DNA of 64,000 nucleotides from Flavihumibacter soli (GCF_010692725.1 NZ_JAAFZB010000088.1:1-64000); one strand, 5' to 3'. Numbered from the stretch's first letter, positions 18,103 to 29,581 are shown. Program-made: numbers and translations. The notes: generated by a model not told the origin, from the letters alone.

Positions 18103-18135
18103 TTTGGCATTCTATTAAACTATCTTCTATATTTG
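18103..18135 (+). promoter_or_regulatory. Promoter of the riboswitch-metYX-hom operon
   Basis: TTTG at 18103-18106 and TATATTTG at 18128-18135 are separated by 21 bp, a good fit to the Bacteroidota promoter. The predicted start near 18142 precedes the SAM aptamer by about 50 nt. Confidence 0.6.
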
Positions 18136-18190
18136 AAACATTATTTGGTAGCAATACCAATCTGTCTTCAATAACCTAATATAGGTTTTG

Positions 18191-18297
18191 ATTTATACAG
18201 AAGTGGCGAGAGATCAGGCTCAATGACCCACTGACAACCCCCCAATCGGTTTTGGGGAAGGTGCCAATTCCTGCCCCTAACAAGGGAAACTATAAAT
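18191..18297 (+). promoter_or_regulatory. SAM riboswitch (SAM-I clan aptamer)
   Basis: The order of conserved blocks matches the SAM-I clan: P1 arms ATTTATA (18191-18197) and TATAAAT (18291-18297); a short P2 with AGTGG (18202-18206) paired to CCACT (18228-18232); the core ATGA (18223-18226) and ACAACC; a P3 of four G-C pairs (CCCC with GGGG); then GGTGCCAATTCCTGCC, the most conserved SAM-I stretch, and P4 CCCT/AGGG. SAM binding should stabilise P1. The 3' arm of P1 ends 10 nt before a small ORF, so SAM could hide its ribosome entry site. No T-rich terminator follows directly. Confidence 0.88.
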
Positions 18298-18382
18298 TTA
18301 TAAACTTATGCAACTGGAAATCAATTCTCTTCCTCTCGATCTCGTTAAAGAAATCTCCATTTCACGACCATTCTTAATGGAT

Positions 18383-19852
<1,470 letters not shown>

Positions 19853-19892
19853 TAGAATGACACCTGATCGACATAATACTTTATAACAGAAC

Positions 19893-20951
19893 ATGAATAC
19901 CAAATTTTATCAGCATAAAAAGCAATTTGTATTGGAGAGTGGCAAGAAACTTAGTGATTTGCAAATCGCCTATCATACATACGGTAGCCTGAACAAAAAG
20001 AAAGACAACGTAATTTGGGTTTGCCATGCATTAACCGCCAATTCGGATGTCTTTGATTGGTGGCCCGGACTTTTCGGCGAAAACTGCCTGTTTAACCCCG
20101 ATGAGCATTTCATCATCTGTGCAAATATTCTTGGGTCTCCATATGGAACCAGTAATCCGCTGAGCATAAACAAAAAGACAGGCCAGCCTTACTATTTGTC
20201 ATTTCCGGATATTTCGGTTCGCGACATGGTTAATGCTCATAAAATATTGGCGGAGCACCTTAAGATCACCGACATTGGCCTTCTGATCGGGGGATCCCTG
20301 GGAGGCCAGCAGGCTGTCGAGTGGTCCATTGCAGAGCCTGAGAGAATAAAAAGGCTGGTTTTAATCGCTACGAATGCTCAGCACTCACCATGGGGTATAG
20401 CATTTAATGAGAGTCAAAGACTTGCAATTACAGCAGATCGTACCTTTTATGCCTTAAGTCCTGAAGGCGGAAGTAAAGGTCTTAAAGTGGCCAGGAGCAT
20501 TGCCTTGCTTTCATACCGGGCTTACGAAACCTACGGTGGCAGCCAATTGGAAGTTAATCTTGATAAAATTAATGGGTTTAAAGCTTCATCTTATCAGAAC
20601 TATCAGGGAGAAAAACTTGTAAAACGTTTCAACGCTTACAGTTATTATTTGCTAACCAAAGTCATGGATAGCCATAATGTTGGAAGAAAGAGGAACAATA
20701 TTGAGGATGCTCTTAAACAGGTTCGGGCTAAAACACTTGTCATCGGTATTGGAAATGATGTCTTGTTTCCAGTTGCTGAGCAACGCTTCCTCGCGGAATA
20801 TATCCCCCATGCCCGACTCGTTGAATTAAACTCTTTCTATGGTCATGATGGGTTCTTAATCGAGACTGAAACATTAACAAAGGAAATTGGAAATTTTTTA
20901 AAAAGCAGCGACGCAGAAAAAACCGTGTTCAGCCTGCACAAAATAGCGTAA
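19893..20951 (+). CDS. metX: Homoserine O-acetyltransferase
   Basis: A 352-residue alpha/beta-hydrolase-fold enzyme that acetylates homoserine with acetyl-CoA. The nucleophile is Ser135 in GGSLGGQQ. The acid lies in GIGNDVLFPVAEQ and the histidine in FYGHDGFLIE near the C-terminus. Further MetX marks are WVCHALTANSDVFDWWPGL and NILGSPYGTSNP. It lies 40 bp after metY and 6 bp before homoserine dehydrogenase, so the three are one operon under the SAM leader. Succinyl versus acetyl specificity is inferred from family membership. Confidence 0.95.
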   Translation: MNTKFYQHKKQFVLESGKKLSDLQIAYHTYGSLNKKKDNVIWVCHALTANSDVFDWWPGLFGENCLFNPDEHFIICANILGSPYGTSNPLSINKKTGQPYYLSFPDISVRDMVNAHKILAEHLKITDIGLLIGGSLGGQQAVEWSIAEPERIKRLVLIATNAQHSPWGIAFNESQRLAITADRTFYALSPEGGSKGLKVARSIALLSYRAYETYGGSQLEVNLDKINGFKASSYQNYQGEKLVKRFNAYSYYLLTKVMDSHNVGRKRNNIEDALKQVRAKTLVIGIGNDVLFPVAEQRFLAEYIPHARLVELNSFYGHDGFLIETETLTKEIGNFLKSSDAEKTVFSLHKIA

Positions 20952-20957
20952 CATAAG

Positions 20958-22196
20958 ATGAGTAAGAAACTAACTATTGGATTATTTGGGTTTGGAGTTG
21001 TTGGCCAGGGACTTTATGATATTATTCGTACTAAAGATCTGAACCTGGAGATCAAAAAGATCGTTATTAAGAACCCGGATAAAGAGCGAACATTGGATGC
21101 AAGCCTCTTTACTACTGATGCAGATGAAATATTAAACGATCAGGAGATCAATACCGTGATTGAACTTATTAATGATGCGGATGCAGCATTTCACATTGTG
21201 TCTACCGCGCTAAAAAATGGTAAAAATGTCGTTTCGGCCAATAAAAAGATGATCGCCGAAAATCTTGAAGAACTGGTTGCGATACAGGAAAAATATGGAA
21301 CCTCACTCCTTTATGAAGGAGCTGTGTGCGGTAGCATTCCAATCATTAGGAATCTGGAGGAGTATTATGATAATGAATTGCTGCATTCAATAAGCGGAAT
21401 TTTTAACGGCTCCTCGAATTATATTCTCACTAAAGTTTTTTCTGAGAATATGGATTATCCAGGTGCCCTAAAACAGGCACAGGATCTTGGCTTTGCTGAA
21501 ACTGATCCGATCCTTGATGTAGGAGGCTATGATCCAAAATACAAGCTGGTAATCGCTACTTCACACGCTTATGGTGTTTTTGTTCAACCCGAGGATGTGT
21601 TGAATATCGGGATTCAAAATCTATCCGATAAAGATCTTCAGTATGCCAGGGAAAAGAACTATAAGATCAAACTCATACCTACGGCTAAAAAGATCAATGA
21701 GAAGGAAATTGTACTCTACGTACTTCCAAAGCTCATTAAAGCGGACAATTTTCTCTACAATGTCGAAAATGAATATAATGGGGTAATTGTTCAGGCCGCC
21801 TTCGCCGATCAGCAATTCTTTTTTGGTAAAGGTGCAGGTGGTCATCCCACAGGTTCCGCTGTTTTGTCAGATATTGCAGCGCTCAGGTATGATTACCGTT
21901 ATGAGTATAAAAAACATCAGCAAAGCAACTTAAATATTGTAAATGATATTATCCTAAACGTTTACCTGCGTTATTCTGATGATTCGCTCCTGCAAAGGCT
22001 TCAGTTCGAAACTATCTCCGAGCGTTTTTACGGTAATGATTTTCAATTTATCATCGGGCAGGTGAAGTTGCAAAGTCTTTTGAACAATAAGGATCTTTTA
22101 ACCCAGGACGGCGTATTTATAGCGGAGATCCCGGGGGTCGAGATCAAAATAAACGATCCGGAGTTGCTAACCGAACTCGCTGAAATATTGCAGTAA
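20958..22196 (+). CDS. hom: Homoserine dehydrogenase
   Basis: A 412-residue monofunctional enzyme that reduces aspartate semialdehyde to homoserine with NAD(P)H. The Rossmann motif is IGLFGFGVVGQGLYDII at the start. The substrate-binding region has VSANKKMIAENL, YEGAVCGSIPIIRNLEEYY and the catalytic-lysine segment ETDPILDVGGYDPKYKLVI. There is no aspartokinase domain and no clear ACT domain, although about 100 residues follow the core. It closes the metY-metX-hom operon, supplying homoserine to MetX. No obvious terminator follows. Confidence 0.94.
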   Translation: MSKKLTIGLFGFGVVGQGLYDIIRTKDLNLEIKKIVIKNPDKERTLDASLFTTDADEILNDQEINTVIELINDADAAFHIVSTALKNGKNVVSANKKMIAENLEELVAIQEKYGTSLLYEGAVCGSIPIIRNLEEYYDNELLHSISGIFNGSSNYILTKVFSENMDYPGALKQAQDLGFAETDPILDVGGYDPKYKLVIATSHAYGVFVQPEDVLNIGIQNLSDKDLQYAREKNYKIKLIPTAKKINEKEIVLYVLPKLIKADNFLYNVENEYNGVIVQAAFADQQFFFGKGAGGHPTGSAVLSDIAALRYDYRYEYKKHQQSNLNIVNDIILNVYLRYSDDSLLQRLQFETISERFYGNDFQFIIGQVKLQSLLNNKDLLTQDGVFIAEIPGVEIKINDPELLTELAEILQ

Positions 22197-22246
22197 ATTT
22201 CCCTAAGGTAGTACGTTCAGGGTTTTTACTTATATAATCATATACC

Positions 22247-23593
22247 TTATATCTCGCGGGTGTTATCCCAGGCTTCCAGATAATCAGCTACTTTTCTAAC
22301 GAATGAGCCTCCTAACGCACCGTCAACTACCCGATGGTCATATGATAATGACAGGAACATCATATGACGAATCGCAATAACATCCCCATACTCTGTTTCA
22401 ATAACCGCCGGCTTCTTCTTGATAGCACCGACGGCCAAAATAGCAACCTGAGGCTGATTAATTATTGGCGTACCCATGACATTTCCAAAAGTACCAACGT
22501 TGGTTATGGTGAAAGTGCCATTCTGCGTTTCATCTGGCTTAAGCTTTGATAGTCGGGCCCGCTTTGCAAGGTCATTTACAGACCTTGTTAAACCTACCAG
22601 GTTTAGTTGATCGGCATTTTTAATTACCGGTACGATCAGGTTACCTGATGGTAACGCAGCTGCCATTCCGATATTGATATCTCGTTTCTTAATGATCTGA
22701 GTTCCATTTACGGTAACATTGATCATCGGAAGATCCTTTATCGCCTTCGCTACAGCTTCAATAAATATTGGAGTAAAAGTAATTTTTTCACCTTCGCGTT
22801 TTTCAAAGCTGCCTTTAACACGTTCGCGCCATTTAACAAGATTAGTTACATCAGCCTCGACAAAAGATGTAACATGCGGGGAGGTCTGCTTGCTCATTAC
22901 CATGTGGTCAGCAATCAATTTCCGCATACGGTCCATTTCGATGATCTCATCGCCACCGCTGACAGAAACTACAGGCGCTGCTTGCTTTGCCGGTTGCTTT
23001 TCTTCAACAGGCTGGACAGGCTGACGCGCAGGAGCAGTAGCGTTGGCAGCCGGTGTTTCTTCTACCGGCACATCGGTTTGAACCTGCCGTTGCTTTACGA
23101 ACTCCAAAATATCCTGCTTGGTAACCCTTCCTTCAGCACCGGAACCTTTTATCTGATCGAGCTCATTCAGATTAATCCCTTCTTCAGCCGCGATACTCTT
23201 TACCAGTGGTGAGTAAAACCTGGACGAATTACCAAAATTAACCGGGGCTGGCTTTTCTGAAGCCTGGCTCAACTGCTCGGTGCCTGGAACTTCTGCGGGC
23301 ACCGGTGCTTCCTCAACACTTGTCGCTACCGGCTCAGTTGATTGTCCGTCGGCTTCAGTTTCAATAATGGCAATTACGGCTCCAACCTGTACAACCTCAT
23401 CCTCGTTGGCCAGGACTTTGATTAACTTACCAGCTACCGGGGATGGTACTTCAGAATCTACTTTATCAGTAGCTATTTCCAAAACTGAGTCATCCGCTTC
23501 GATCATGTCACCGGGTTGTTTAACCCATTTAATAATAGTAGCCTCCGCAACACTCTCCCCCATTTTCGGTAATAATAATTCGTATTGAGCCAT
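22247..23593 (-). CDS. 2-oxo acid dehydrogenase E2 component, dihydrolipoyl acyltransferase
   Basis: A 448-residue E2 enzyme. The lipoyl domain (1-77) carries the lipoylated lysine in EIATDKVDSEV near residue 44. A Pro/Glu/Ala linker follows, then a peripheral subunit-binding domain (FYSPLVKSIAAEEG, ending GRVTKQDILEFV). A second Ala/Pro/Gln linker leads to the catalytic domain, with the active-site motif DHRVVDGALGG. It transfers the acyl group to CoA within a large complex. A single lipoyl domain suggests a branched-chain or 2-oxoglutarate complex, but the E1 genes are not here. It lies 112 bp after cinA on the same strand. Confidence 0.93.
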   Translation of the reverse strand: MAQYELLLPKMGESVAEATIIKWVKQPGDMIEADDSVLEIATDKVDSEVPSPVAGKLIKVLANEDEVVQVGAVIAIIETEADGQSTEPVATSVEEAPVPAEVPGTEQLSQASEKPAPVNFGNSSRFYSPLVKSIAAEEGINLNELDQIKGSGAEGRVTKQDILEFVKQRQVQTDVPVEETPAANATAPARQPVQPVEEKQPAKQAAPVVSVSGGDEIIEMDRMRKLIADHMVMSKQTSPHVTSFVEADVTNLVKWRERVKGSFEKREGEKITFTPIFIEAVAKAIKDLPMINVTVNGTQIIKKRDINIGMAAALPSGNLIVPVIKNADQLNLVGLTRSVNDLAKRARLSKLKPDETQNGTFTITNVGTFGNVMGTPIINQPQVAILAVGAIKKKPAVIETEYGDVIAIRHMMFLSLSYDHRVVDGALGGSFVRKVADYLEAWDNTREI

Positions 23594-23705
23594 ATTATAT
23601 TTTTAGTTTTTCGAGTTATACTTCATCGCTACCCCGTCACATCGCAAAAATCAACATAAAATTTGCGGTATCAAGCTTAAACGCTACAAAAATAGTTTTT
23701 TTAGT

Positions 23706-24953
23706 CTATGCGTTATCTTCTTTCAGCAATTTAAAAAGCATAGTCAGCGCACTAATTGCTGAGCGTTCTATATTCTGTGCGCGTCTGCTGCCGAACTGAA
23801 ACTGGCGGGTGACTATTTTTTGAGCATTACCCACGCCGACCCATACGGTACCGACCGGTTTTTCAGAAGTGCCGCCATCAGGACCAGCTATGCCACTAAC
23901 CGCAATTGAATAATCCGAACGATATATCCGGACTGCTCCCGCGGCCATTTCCCGGACGGTCTGCTCACTGACGGCTCCATAGGTTTCAAGCGTTTGTGGA
24001 GTGACTCCCAGCATAACTTGTTTCAAGTCGTTCGAATAGGATATTGCGCCGCCTAAAAACACGGCGCTGCAGCCAGGATGTTGGGTGATCATATGGGAAA
24101 TCAGCCCCCCGGTACAGCTCTCGGCGACTGAAAGGGTCAGGTTTCTCTCTTTCATAAAATTCAGAACTGACTTTTCCAGGGAAATGTCTGCCTGCCCGAT
24201 TACATATTCAGAAAGCCGGCTGACCAGCTGTGTGCTGATTGAAGAAATCTCCTTCTCCAGCGATTCTTTACTTTTCCCGTATCCGCTCAGGCGGAGCCTC
24301 ACCGTACCCAGTTTGGGCAGGTATGCCAGCTTAATATGTGCCGGCAGGGAATCCTCAATATCTGCGATTTTTTCCGCAAGTATCGATTCACCCAGGCCGG
24401 ATGTTAATATTGTATGATGCGAGATGACTGGCAGGCGAAATGCTTCCAGTAGTCTTGGAATTACTTCCTCCTCCACCAGATACATCATCTCAAAAGGCAC
24501 ACCCGGCAGCGAAACATAGACCTTACCATCCTTTTCAATCCACATCCCCGGGGCTGTGCCATTCCTATTCTGAAGAGTGATACAATTCTCAAGAACATCT
24601 GCCTGTCGCAGATTCACTTCAAGCATCGGCCGGTTGTACCTGGCAAAAATACTCTTCACATTTTCAAGCGACTCTTCATCACAGCGAAAACCAGTATTAA
24701 AATATTCAGCCAGAGTCTTTTTAGTGATATCGTCTTTGGTAGGTCCGAGACCTCCCGTCAGAATAATCAGGTCGGCACGTGTCTGCGCGAGTTGTAAAGC
24801 GTCCAGGATATGCTGCCGGTCATCAGAGACCGAACTGATCTGCTTTACGCGGATGCCGGCATCATTTAACTGCTGTGCCATCCAGGCAGAGTTTGTATCT
24901 ACGATCTGGCCAATCAGGATCTCATCTCCGATAGTAATGATTTCGGCAAGCAT
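23706..24953 (-). CDS. cinA: CinA-like protein, nicotinamide-nucleotide amidase
   Basis: A 415-residue two-domain protein. The N-terminal MoCF-like domain starts LAEIITIGDEILIGQIVDTNSAW and includes LIILTGGLGPTKDDITKKTL, linked in CinA to ADP-ribose pyrophosphatase activity. The C-terminal domain (from about 255) is a PncC-type nicotinamide mononucleotide deamidase with SVAESCTGGLISHMIT and VSGIAGPDGGTSEKPVGTVW. Such proteins recycle NAD by-products, although some were first linked to competence. It lies 3 bp after lptD and upstream of the E2 gene. Confidence 0.93.
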   Translation of the reverse strand: MLAEIITIGDEILIGQIVDTNSAWMAQQLNDAGIRVKQISSVSDDRQHILDALQLAQTRADLIILTGGLGPTKDDITKKTLAEYFNTGFRCDEESLENVKSIFARYNRPMLEVNLRQADVLENCITLQNRNGTAPGMWIEKDGKVYVSLPGVPFEMMYLVEEEVIPRLLEAFRLPVISHHTILTSGLGESILAEKIADIEDSLPAHIKLAYLPKLGTVRLRLSGYGKSKESLEKEISSISTQLVSRLSEYVIGQADISLEKSVLNFMKERNLTLSVAESCTGGLISHMITQHPGCSAVFLGGAISYSNDLKQVMLGVTPQTLETYGAVSEQTVREMAAGAVRIYRSDYSIAVSGIAGPDGGTSEKPVGTVWVGVGNAQKIVTRQFQFGSRRAQNIERSAISALTMLFKLLKEDNA

Positions 24954-24956
24954 ACT

Positions 24957-27569
24957 CTAAAAGCTATTAAAATAATCGCGCCGACGGCTTAGCTTCAGAT
25001 CCTGAAGAATGGAAGCTTTTACTTTCAGATCAACGCTGTAACTGCGATACTGTCCGAATGGCACCCAGCGTACCGACATATCCCAGCAGTGAAGATCCCG
25101 GTAAATGGAAATCTGCGTCATGCTTAATTTACTTAACCTGAAGTCATAACCGGAAGTATATTGAACCTTCCATTTGGGAGTAAGATTGAAGTCGCCATTG
25201 AAATTAAGCGTGTTGGTTATATTGGCCTCGAGGCCAGGCTTCGTATACTGAAAGCTATAGGCAATATTTATATTCCAGGGCACATTAAAGTCCACAAAGG
25301 CATTTGGATCCCTACTGATCATAGCAAGTTCCTGTGCCTGTTGAGGATTGCCGCCCTGCATATTTTGTCCCAGCTGATTCAAATTATTATTGCGGCTCCG
25401 GGTAGCTGCGGAATTCAAACTGATATCAGTTGACAGACCAAACTGTGCTAAGCGGGGAACCTTTCCGGAATTGAAAGTAAACCTGTTAATTCTTGTGCCC
25501 CTATCGTTAATATCATACGGATCAAGGGTACCAAAAAAATTGATGCCCAGCTTTTGCTTAAATAGGGCTGTACGTCCTGAGAAACCAATCGTGGAAAGCT
25601 GGAACGAATCAATTGCAAAGTTATACCTACCGCTAAAGCTCAGACTCTGCAGAATGGGAATCTTATCGGAAATAGCGGTTTTAACACTATCCTGGGTATT
25701 AGCCCTTCTCTTTCCTTCAATATTATTGTCTATATTAAAACTGATACCAGCTTCTTTACCGAAACCAGGCCCCTGGTACACTCCCCCATTATAAATAGAG
25801 TATCTCAGGATGTCGCCCTTTGTGTTGGTCACCACGTTCCTGTAATACCCGAATCGATCGTCGCCGAAATCCGGACGATAATTAAAACTGACCGACGGAG
25901 TGATCACATGCCTTATTGCCTCAAGCTTACCTTTCTTAAATCTTTTCGTGCCGTAAAATTTGGTTGAGAACCCGGAATTCATGCTGTAATCGTATGCCCG
26001 GCTGAATCCAGGAATAGTATCTATAACCGGAATTCCGGATATTGGAAAGGACTTCATTCTTATTGTCTGCAAGTGCCAGGTCTCGTGATACTGCAATCCG
26101 GAATTGAATTGGAAATATTTTAGAACATTCAGCGACAGACTGATCGGGATGTTATGCTCGAAACCACTTCTGAACTTCGATAATCCATTCTCTCCAAAAA
26201 GCTCATCTTCCGTTGTATTCACGGAGTTACTTCCCCGGAAAGTGTAACCCATCGTAATCTTCTGAAACCACTTCTGTTCACCTACACGATCCTTACTGTC
26301 GAGAGGATTTATGGTCGTCATTCCTAAGTTAAAGGACGGTAGCTCAAGATATATTGTTCCAGCCTCAATTTCCTGACGGTGAGCCAATGTAGACGTGAAA
26401 TTAAATAGCCCATTGGCAAAAACTTTTCCGTAGCTGATATTCGATGACATGGTATTCCTGGTAATCTGATCGTAATCATAAGTCCCACCTGCCGTCGTAT
26501 TTTGGAAGTAGCTGCCGGTACCAGCGTTCACCGACGCACTGAATGTGGTTCCCGGATTAGCTTCTGGTCGCTGACTATGACTCCACATGATATTAAAATC
26601 CTTAGCCGGGTGTTCAAATGTTTCAGTTCCTTCCACCCCCGTTTTCGTTGATGCATAACGGAAACTTAATGAACCATCATACTTATAGTTTTTACGATAT
26701 CTTGCCTGCGTATTCGATTCGTATGAACCCTTGCTATAAAAACTTCCTCGCACCGCCATATCCCAATAATCACTGATACCAAAGTAATAACCCAGATCCC
26801 TCATATAAAATCCCCGTTGAGTATCCTCCCCGAAAGTTGGAAATAACAGACCACCGGAACGCCTGTTAGGTTTAGGGAAAAAACCGAAAGGAACTCCTAA
26901 CGGAATAGGCACATCTTCAACCTGAAGATAAGCCGGACCCGTTATTATTTGTTTTTCGGTCACGATGCCACGGGTAATATGAATTCCGAAATGAGGGTGC
27001 GGTAAATTACACGTGCTGTATATTCCCTTTTTAAAGAAACCTTCATCATACTCATTCTTCTTAAACTGGCGGGCCTGAAGATAGCCGCCTTCGACATCGG
27101 TAAAGACTCCGAAAGACTTCCCCTTCTTCGTTTTATAGTTGAAAACCAGTGAGTCAGTAGTAATCGCGGGTTCCGAACCCTGCTTAAAAATAGGCCGCCT
27201 GCTGTAACGATTAGTCTTGGGATCCGTATAACCTTTAGCAAAGGCCAGGTTATTTTTCTGATCCAACCGGATGTAATCAGCATCCAGTTCAAACTCATCA
27301 TAGATAATACGTGCTTCCCCATAAAGGTGCACTACATTATTGATATGATCAAAGCGAACAGAATCCCTGGCACCGTATTGAACTTTAGATGTTAAACCGG
27401 ATGTAGACTTAGACTTTTGTACTGAAGTATCCGTTTTTGTAGCAACAAGGGTTGTGTCTTTTTTTATGGGAGCAGGTTTGAGGACCGGTTGTTGTGAAAA
27501 GGCCGGCCCACTCAATGAAATAAGTGCAGAAAGAACGGTATATCTAAAAAAAGATTTTATAAATTCCAA
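24957..27569 (-). CDS. lptD: LptD-like outer-membrane LPS assembly protein
   Basis: An 870-residue outer-membrane protein. A signal peptide covers about 1-25 (ending PAFSQ). A periplasmic OstA/LptA-like domain (about 60-170) contains VHLYGEARIIYDEFELDADYIRLD. The rest is a beta-barrel with many alternating aromatic strands, for example GVPFGFFPKPNRRSGGLLFPTFG, a family hallmark. It should insert lipopolysaccharide into the outer leaflet together with an LptE partner, which is not seen here. The start is TTG at 27569: an in-frame TAA lies just upstream, and the signal peptide begins at this codon. First gene of an lptD-cinA unit. Confidence 0.88.
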   Translation of the reverse strand: MEFIKSFFRYTVLSALISLSGPAFSQQPVLKPAPIKKDTTLVATKTDTSVQKSKSTSGLTSKVQYGARDSVRFDHINNVVHLYGEARIIYDEFELDADYIRLDQKNNLAFAKGYTDPKTNRYSRRPIFKQGSEPAITTDSLVFNYKTKKGKSFGVFTDVEGGYLQARQFKKNEYDEGFFKKGIYSTCNLPHPHFGIHITRGIVTEKQIITGPAYLQVEDVPIPLGVPFGFFPKPNRRSGGLLFPTFGEDTQRGFYMRDLGYYFGISDYWDMAVRGSFYSKGSYESNTQARYRKNYKYDGSLSFRYASTKTGVEGTETFEHPAKDFNIMWSHSQRPEANPGTTFSASVNAGTGSYFQNTTAGGTYDYDQITRNTMSSNISYGKVFANGLFNFTSTLAHRQEIEAGTIYLELPSFNLGMTTINPLDSKDRVGEQKWFQKITMGYTFRGSNSVNTTEDELFGENGLSKFRSGFEHNIPISLSLNVLKYFQFNSGLQYHETWHLQTIRMKSFPISGIPVIDTIPGFSRAYDYSMNSGFSTKFYGTKRFKKGKLEAIRHVITPSVSFNYRPDFGDDRFGYYRNVVTNTKGDILRYSIYNGGVYQGPGFGKEAGISFNIDNNIEGKRRANTQDSVKTAISDKIPILQSLSFSGRYNFAIDSFQLSTIGFSGRTALFKQKLGINFFGTLDPYDINDRGTRINRFTFNSGKVPRLAQFGLSTDISLNSAATRSRNNNLNQLGQNMQGGNPQQAQELAMISRDPNAFVDFNVPWNINIAYSFQYTKPGLEANITNTLNFNGDFNLTPKWKVQYTSGYDFRLSKLSMTQISIYRDLHCWDMSVRWVPFGQYRSYSVDLKVKASILQDLKLSRRRDYFNSF

Positions 27570-27585
27570 ATTCGATGATGAATAT

Positions 27586-27593
27586 TATTTTTG
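27586..27593 (+). promoter_or_regulatory. -7 promoter box of the amidase gene
   Basis: TATTTTTG matches TAnnTTTG exactly and ends 32 bp before the ATG at 27626. It supports starting the amidase at that ATG rather than at an upstream codon. Confidence 0.45.
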
Positions 27594-27625
27594 CACAAAC
27601 AGAATATACAATACGACCAAAATTA

Positions 27626-28486
27626 ATGAAAATTATACCATTGAAAAGATACATTTCTTTATTGCTGTTATTAATGGTTTTCTCCGTGGCTGCTTTTGGA
27701 AGCAATCCGCCGGCAGCATACCGCATTAAAACAATTGTGATCGACGCTGGCCATGGCGGCCACGATGGGCATACTCATGGTAGCTTTTCTAAAGAAAAAG
27801 ATGTAGCCTTACAAGTAGCCCTTCTCCTGGGAAAAAGCATTGAAGAAAAAATAAAGGACGTAAAAGTTATATATACGCGTACATCAGATGTTTTTGTTCC
27901 GCTTTACGAACGTGTAGGAATTGCCAACCGGGCAAAAGCCGATCTGTTTATCTCTATCCACTGTAATTCGATGCCGGTGAAGAGGGTATTAAACGGCTAT
28001 AAAAAGGACAGCCGCGGGCGTAAGGTACCTGTTTATAAAACAGTTCAAAGCACCTCTACGCGGGGCACTGAGACCTTCGTCTCAGGTTTCGGAAGACTTG
28101 ACGAGCAGGACGTTGCCATGCGTGAGAATGCTTCCATACTATTGGAAAAGGATTACAAGGAAAATTATGAAGGTTATGACCCTAAAGATCCCGAAAGTAT
28201 AATCATGCTCTCTTTAATGAAAAACGCTTTCAGGGAACAGAGCATTAAGCTCGCTACCTTTATGCAGGATGAATATACACAGACTGGCCGTGTTGACAGG
28301 GGTGTCAAAGAACAGAGCCTTGCTGTTTTAGCTCGCGCAGGAATGCCTGCTGTACTTACTGAAATTGGTTTTATTTCAAATCCAACAGAAGAAGAATATA
28401 TGAATTCGGAGAGCGGTCAAAACGAAATAGTCAATTGTTTGTTGAAAGCAATCCAGAGTTATAAAAAACAAGTGGAACTCGAGTAG
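27626..28486 (+). CDS. N-acetylmuramoyl-L-alanine amidase, zinc-dependent
   Basis: A 286-residue exported peptidoglycan hydrolase of the AmiA/B/C (Amidase_3) family. It has a signal peptide of about 25 residues ending VAAFGS. Zinc and catalytic residues lie in IVIDAGHGGHDGH, in the YERVGIANRAKADLFISIHCNSMP block, and in the final LTEIGFISN, where the Glu is catalytic. The middle carries an insert (GRKVPVYKTVQSTSTRGTETFV) usual in Bacteroidota members. It cleaves the bond between muramic acid and L-alanine during cell separation. The ATG at 27626 is chosen because the signal peptide starts there. Confidence 0.94.
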   Translation: MKIIPLKRYISLLLLLMVFSVAAFGSNPPAAYRIKTIVIDAGHGGHDGHTHGSFSKEKDVALQVALLLGKSIEEKIKDVKVIYTRTSDVFVPLYERVGIANRAKADLFISIHCNSMPVKRVLNGYKKDSRGRKVPVYKTVQSTSTRGTETFVSGFGRLDEQDVAMRENASILLEKDYKENYEGYDPKDPESIIMLSLMKNAFREQSIKLATFMQDEYTQTGRVDRGVKEQSLAVLARAGMPAVLTEIGFISNPTEEEYMNSESGQNEIVNCLLKAIQSYKKQVELE

Positions 28487-28615
28487 AATGAATGTACTTT
28501 CGTTGACGTGGATTACCCGGAAGATTTAATATATTGTTAAACACGGTTAAAAAGAGGGTCTTCATTTTCGGATGCTATTTTCACGATAATCAATCTTAAT
28601 CTTAACACTCTTTTA

Positions 28616-29560
28616 ATGAAAATAACCAGCGAAACCAAAGTAGGTGTTTTAGCAGCAGTAGCAATAGTAATTCTGATTGTCGGGTATAGCTTCCTCAAAG
28701 GAAATGACGTCTTTTCCTCGGAAAACGAATTTTATGCAAAGTACGACCGGGTTGACGGGCTGGCTGTATCGAAGGCGGTTCTTGTCAATGGCTACCAGAT
28801 CGGTCGCGTTTCCAAGCTTACTTTATTGCCAAGCGGTCAGATCCTCACCCAGTTCAAGATTGATCCTGAATATGCAATTCCGAATAACACAATTGCCCGC
28901 TTAGAAAGTACTGACCTTTTAGGCGGAAAAGCAGTGATCTTCGAACTTGGCAGCAGCAACCAGTACGCAAAAGACGGCGATACGCTGAACGCCAACATTG
29001 AAAAGGACCTACTGGAACAGGTACAACCGGTGCAAAAAAAGGCAGAGATGATCATTGCACGTCTTGATTCCGTTTTAACATCAGTAAACTCCACGCTGAG
29101 CCCTACCTTTCAAAAAAATTTCGAACGCAGCTTTACCAGCATAGCCCGAACTCTTGAAACCCTGGAGGGGACAACCAAAACGGTTGATGGCCTCGTAGGG
29201 AGTCAGAGTAGCCGCATCGCAGGAATAATGGCGAATCTTGAATCTATTTCAGGAAACTTCAAGGAAAACAATGGAAAGATCACTTCCATAATGAATAACC
29301 TTGACAAAGTCACCGATGAGGTTGCTAAAGCAAACTTTGCTCAGACCATGGCTGAAGCTAACAAAGCTGTTGCTGATCTGCAGGGAATAATAAACAAAGT
29401 CAATACGGGCAAGGGATCACTAGCACAGCTGATAAACGATCCGCAGATGTATAATAACCTGAACAACGCGGCCAGCAACCTGGACAAACTTATGATAGAC
29501 CTGAAAGCTAACCCTAAACGTTATGTAAGCTTTTCAGTTTTCGGAGGAAAGAAAGAGTAA
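28616..29560 (+). CDS. MCE/MlaD-family lipid transport protein
   Basis: A 314-residue membrane-anchored protein. A single N-terminal helix (about 8-28, GVLAAVAIVILIVGYSFL) anchors it facing the periplasm. The MCE domain (about 35-115) contains YDRVDGLAVSKAVLVNGYQIGRV and LLGGKAVIFELG. The C-terminal half is helical and rich in N, S, T and L, and should form the hexamer barrel or needle typical of MCE proteins that shuttle phospholipids between membranes. Partner MlaE and MlaF genes are not adjacent. It lies 129 bp after the amidase on the same strand, a common neighbour in Sphingobacteriaceae. Confidence 0.9.
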   Translation: MKITSETKVGVLAAVAIVILIVGYSFLKGNDVFSSENEFYAKYDRVDGLAVSKAVLVNGYQIGRVSKLTLLPSGQILTQFKIDPEYAIPNNTIARLESTDLLGGKAVIFELGSSNQYAKDGDTLNANIEKDLLEQVQPVQKKAEMIIARLDSVLTSVNSTLSPTFQKNFERSFTSIARTLETLEGTTKTVDGLVGSQSSRIAGIMANLESISGNFKENNGKITSIMNNLDKVTDEVAKANFAQTMAEANKAVADLQGIINKVNTGKGSLAQLINDPQMYNNLNNAASNLDKLMIDLKANPKRYVSFSVFGGKKE

Positions 29561-29581
29561 AAGGCTTTATCTTATTATTCG

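Noticed and set aside
24957-27569. Upstream ATG start for lptD
   Set aside because: An in-frame TAA lies just upstream of the TTG at 27569, and the signal peptide begins at that TTG.
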